From Podila epigama (taxonomy: Eukaryota > Mortierellomycota > Mortierellomycetes > Mortierellales > Mortierellaceae), in assembly GCA_015679605.1 (NCBI GenBank), contig JAAAVE010000696.1, positions 1,549 to 11,870 of the forward strand: 10,322 bases of DNA, in the 5' to 3' direction. The position numbers and the translations under genes were made by a program. Below the pieces are notes generated by a model. It did no database searches. It had not been told where the DNA came from and saw only the letters and a list, made by a program, of their open reading frames with translations. This document shows positions 7,821 through 10,322 of the stretch, piece after piece. Numbering within the stretch: position 1 is the first letter of the stretch; every line of letters starts with the position of its first letter.

Positions 7821-9230
7821 TCAAATGTTTTCTTGCTGCAAGAGAATTCTAGGCATGGGCTCAAATGCTTGAGGCGTACTTTGACGCGCCTTTGGGGGTG
7901 GCGGGTTCTCCTCGAGGACAGCATCCAGGCTACGGTCAACATTTCCATGCTGCCGCTCGAGATGATACAAGGTATCGAGCATGACTTGACGCTCCGCCTG
8001 GATCGGCGTTGGCATTTCCTCCTTCAGACTCAACGACCGGACAGCGTCAAAGATGAAAAAGTTGAGTGCTCCAGCAGGCACAGCCAGGATCGCGCGCGCC
8101 TTGGTCCCCGAGAAAAAAGCCATTGGCCCTTCCTTCTTCCAGATTTCTTTAAAAACATCGGCCCACTTGAGTGATGGCAATGGTAGCTTGACACCGGACG
8201 CGTTGGTTGGCTGGAGGCGTTGCTCAGTCTGGATCCTCGTCTTGACCATATCAAAGGGTGATGACACCAGCACGCCTGTCAATGAAGCCACGCTTCCCGC
8301 CACAGATGACATGATGAACTGGTGTGAACTCAGTGGTGGGAATGGATTGTTATTTCGTACGGGTCCAGGTCTGGCTGCCTGGACGTCGCGAATGTAGTCG
8401 ATCTTGTCATGCATCCAGAGACGCGCCATTTCGTATGCTGGAAAGTATACAGCAAAGAATGGTCCAGTCGCGAAGAGGGTTGCGCAATAACCTCTGAACA
8501 AGAACCGGACCCCTTCCTGTTGGAACTGGCTTTTGAGAGACTTTGCGATGGTCATTGCTGGGACCTTGCCCAGAGGTTCATATGAACCTGTCACGTAAAT
8601 GGGGATATTCGATGCATTGCTTAACGTTCCTGCTTTGGCTACTGCGATCTGTTGGGAAATCTACATGTGTGCTCGCGCGCATGAGAATATGTCATTAAAC
8701 GGTTGGAGTTGCATCACCAAAAAAAAAAAAAAAGAGTCGTCATTTATGCATTGGACATCCTATGGATGACACAATCTTTGTTTTACTCCCACTGTCCTTG
8801 TCACTCACCTACTCACCATATTAAAAGGTACCACAAAGAACACTGTGATGACGGCAGAGAAGGATCCGAGAAGCACACTCATGAGTTTTTGGTTGCGTAA
8901 AGAGTCGAGTCCAAAGTATTTGTTTTGCTTGATGAGCTGGCCAGTGTAGTCATATGTGGCAAACTGAAGGATCTTTGTCGTGGTGAGGCCAGTCGTGTAG
9001 ATGGTCGATCCAGCGTACAGGGCAAGGAAGCCCTTCTTCCGTACAATCTCGTGCATCACCTTGAGGACAGCTGGTGACACAGGCACAGCGGATTTACTCT
9101 GCTGAAGCAGACGAACAGTCCGGAAGGGGTACATGAGCAAGATGGGTGGGACGTTGAGCAGTGTTGCATAGTAATAATATGATCGAAAGTCGATCTTGGA
9201 GTGGTCAAACGTCTCTGGAACTGGAGGCAT
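7821..9230 (-). CDS. Mitochondrial carrier family protein (SLC25A44-like)
   Basis: Carriers of this family move metabolites across the inner mitochondrial membrane; human SLC25A44 carries branched-chain amino acids. Two exons, 9230-8817 and 8660-7821, encode 417 residues. The ATG at 9230 is the first in frame. Three repeats of about 100 residues are visible. Signature motifs are PFRTVR (35-40), PFNMIS (135-140, completed across the intron as PFNMISQQ) and the canonical SPFDMVKTR (272-280). Post-signature pieces are GFLALYAGS (about 67-75), GVRFLFRGY (about 188-196) and GPMAFFSGTKAR. Only repeat 3 keeps the Px[DE]xx[RK] core. Missing acidic residues in repeat 1 and a Ser ending repeat 2 recall SLC25A44, which together with the IDFRSYYYYAT start suggests that subfamily. 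A non-membrane tail of about 60 residues follows the last helix. The substrate cannot be told from sequence alone. Confidence 0.82.
8661..8816 (-). other. Intron of the mitochondrial carrier gene
   Basis: This 156-bp phase-0 intron, the longest here, starts GTGAGT and ends ACATGTAG. A sense-strand T-run of 15 (A-run 8719-8733 on plus) lies inside, with TTTAATGAC as a possible branch site. A second GTGAGT begins 8 nt after the first; using it would shift the frame. A CAACAG acceptor 12 nt downstream would stay in frame but delete the SQQ motif. Confidence 0.75.
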
Positions 9231-9262
9231 ATCTTTGAGGAGAGAAAAGTGATTGGGCGAAG

Positions 9263-9282
9263 CTCTCTCTCTCTCTCTCTCT
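9263..9282. repeat. (CT)10 microsatellite in the carrier 5' leader or promoter
   Basis: Ten perfect CT units lie 32 bp upstream of the carrier start codon, reading as (AG)10 on the sense strand. This is either 5' UTR or core promoter. Confidence 0.95.
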
Positions 9283-9300
9283 TCACACACGCATGCACAC

Positions 9301-9932
9301 GAGTTGGTGAAAAAATATCTGCAGGAATAAGCGAATCTTTCTAGTCAAGATTGGAGTGGTATGTTAAATAGGAATGCTAGCGAATGCAGTTGCAGAGGGT
9401 TGATATGCGATTATGGGCAAGCTGAGATGCATTTGGGATTGAAGATGGATGCAATTGTCTTTTTGTCATTGTCGTTTGCTTTGGTCTTGTTCTGATTGAG
9501 ACTGGGCCAAAGGATATGTTCAGTAGGGACGTGAGGAAAATGATATAAAAAAAGACGCGTTTTTCTCAAAGGAAGATATGTAGATGTGGGTTTATCACTA
9601 GTAGCTCGTTGTGCTGTTCTCCTGAGACTACGGACTGTGTACATGGGCTATTCTGCTTGTTTTCATGTTAGGTCATTGGTACATTTTTTACCAAGAGACA
9701 TGGTAAACAAGAACCAGTTTGGCATTCAAGGCAGGCCGCAGTGAATTTTAATCTACGACAAGTGACAAGCCTATCGGAGAAATACCCTGTGGAGATCTCT
9801 TCAAACTGTAAAACAATGGATAAAGGATAAAAATTATCCTGGCCATGCTTTACTTCGTTGCAATGTTTACTTTATCAAACTTGGTTTTCTTCATTTTGAT
9901 ACCCACTAGTCATGGAGACCTGAGTATGTTTT
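9301..9932. other. Intergenic stretch without a recognisable gene
   Basis: Only short, non-conserved frames occur. Small items of note are ATATAAAAAAAGACGCGT at 9543-9560, which pairs a TATA-like run with an MCB-type ACGCGT box, and GGATAA-AAA-TTATCC at 9825-9839, an inverted pair of GATA-type sites. Either could be chance. The near end presumably holds promoter sequence for the carrier gene. Confidence 0.4.
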
Positions 9933-10170
9933 GCAGATCATTTTCCGAGTAAAGGTCTGAGACGCACCTGTACCCTAGAGAATGGCAATTGACGAATGGC
10001 AAGGAGAAAGAAGACTTGCTTGCAAATGTGTATGATTATGTGTGTATGTAGATCACTTTCCAAGTAGTGGTTTGAGATGTTTGAGATGAACAGGTTACCC
10101 TTGAGAGTGGCAATTGACGATGACAAGGAGAAAGAAGGCTTGTTTGCAGAGTGTGTGAATAATATGTGTA
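9933..10170. repeat. Degenerate tandem duplication, two units of about 115 and 123 bp
   Basis: Unit 1 (9933-10047) and unit 2 (10048-10170) align along their length. Both start G[CT]AGATCA[TC]TTTCC, share TGGCAATTGACGA (9983-9995 and 10108-10120), then AAGGAGAAAGAAG, CTTG, TTTGCA-like sequence and TATGTGT at the end. The roughly 10-bp offset in unit 2 comes largely from a local 9-bp doubling of TTTGAGATG at 10071-10088. No conserved reading frame spans both units. Confidence 0.85.
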
Positions 10171-10227
10171 TCTTTTTTTGCAAGTGGAGGCATAAGGGCG
10201 AAATTACAACATTGCCATAAACTGCAA

Positions 10228-10260
10228 GCATCTTGTTTGACGAGGATGAACGCAAGATGC
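10228..10260. repeat. Inverted repeat, 8-bp arms
   Basis: GCATCTTG (10228-10235) and CAAGATGC (10253-10260) are perfect complements around a 17-nt spacer. It is GC-moderate, lacks a following T-run on the plus strand and lies in non-coding sequence. Its role is unknown. Confidence 0.6.
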
Positions 10261-10287
10261 CAATTCAGTTGTGGTGCGCCTTCTTAA

Positions 10288-10293
10288 AATAAA
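10288..10293 (+). promoter_or_regulatory. AATAAA, possible poly(A) signal
   Basis: A single AATAAA lies near the right edge. No plus-strand gene is seen upstream of it; on the minus strand the same run would be a TTTATTTTAAG stretch. It is weak evidence for a gene end. Confidence 0.2.
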
Positions 10294-10322
10294 AGTCCGT
10301 GGCCATTTTCACCCACTTCTTG

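Noticed and set aside
8719-8733. A15 run as a possible poly(A) tail of a retroposed copy
   Set aside because: It lies inside the carrier intron, on the strand opposite the gene, without target-site duplications or an adjacent processed gene. Similar runs occur in other introns here.
9411-9644. 77-codon minus-strand frame upstream of the carrier
   Set aside because: There is no recognisable motif, the composition is biased, and it lies in probable promoter sequence.
9938-10255. 105-codon minus-strand frame across the tandem duplication
   Set aside because: It lacks an ATG start at its reported beginning, the two repeat units are read in different frames, and the composition is low-complexity. 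I treat it as chance.

Overview
The window looks like nuclear DNA from a filamentous fungus, probably an early-diverging one (Mucoromycota or Mortierellomycota type; this placement is inference). Its protein genes are split by short introns of about 80-155 bp with GT...AG ends, CTRAY-like branch sites and frequent T-runs. All four recognisable genes are eukaryotic housekeeping families. I see no bacterial operon, CRISPR array, rRNA, tRNA or intact transposon.

Layout. (1) 1-941, minus strand: 5' part of a shugoshin-like gene (centromeric cohesin protector), running off the left edge. (2) 942-1155: short divergent promoter region. (3) 1156-5492, plus strand: an eight-exon gene for the RNA polymerase I initiation factor Rrn6/TAF1C (about 1,211 residues), rebuilt here from splice sites that keep one reading frame through all seven introns. 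(4) 5493-5845: convergent 3' region with an ATT microsatellite and candidate poly(A) signals for both strands. (5) 5846-7760, minus strand: a five-exon PTAR1-like gene (protein prenyltransferase alpha-subunit repeat protein, 490 residues). (6) 7761-7820: only 60 bp separate it from the next gene. (7) 7821-9230, minus strand: a two-exon mitochondrial carrier (417 residues), closest by eye to SLC25A44-like carriers. (8) 9231-10322: no convincing gene; it holds a (CT)10 tract next to the carrier start, a degenerate tandem duplication of about 115-125 bp, and a small inverted repeat.

The genes do not form one pathway. They cover chromosome segregation, rRNA transcription, protein prenylation and mitochondrial transport, packed in divergent, convergent and head-to-tail arrangements as expected in a compact fungal genome. 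The least ordinary points are the carrier's degenerate signature motifs in repeats 1 and 2, the PTAR1-type prenyltransferase subunit in a fungus, the 60-bp same-strand gap, and the unexplained duplication at the right end. I do not see a clear, previously undescribed system. Gene identities rest on remembered family motifs, not on a database search.
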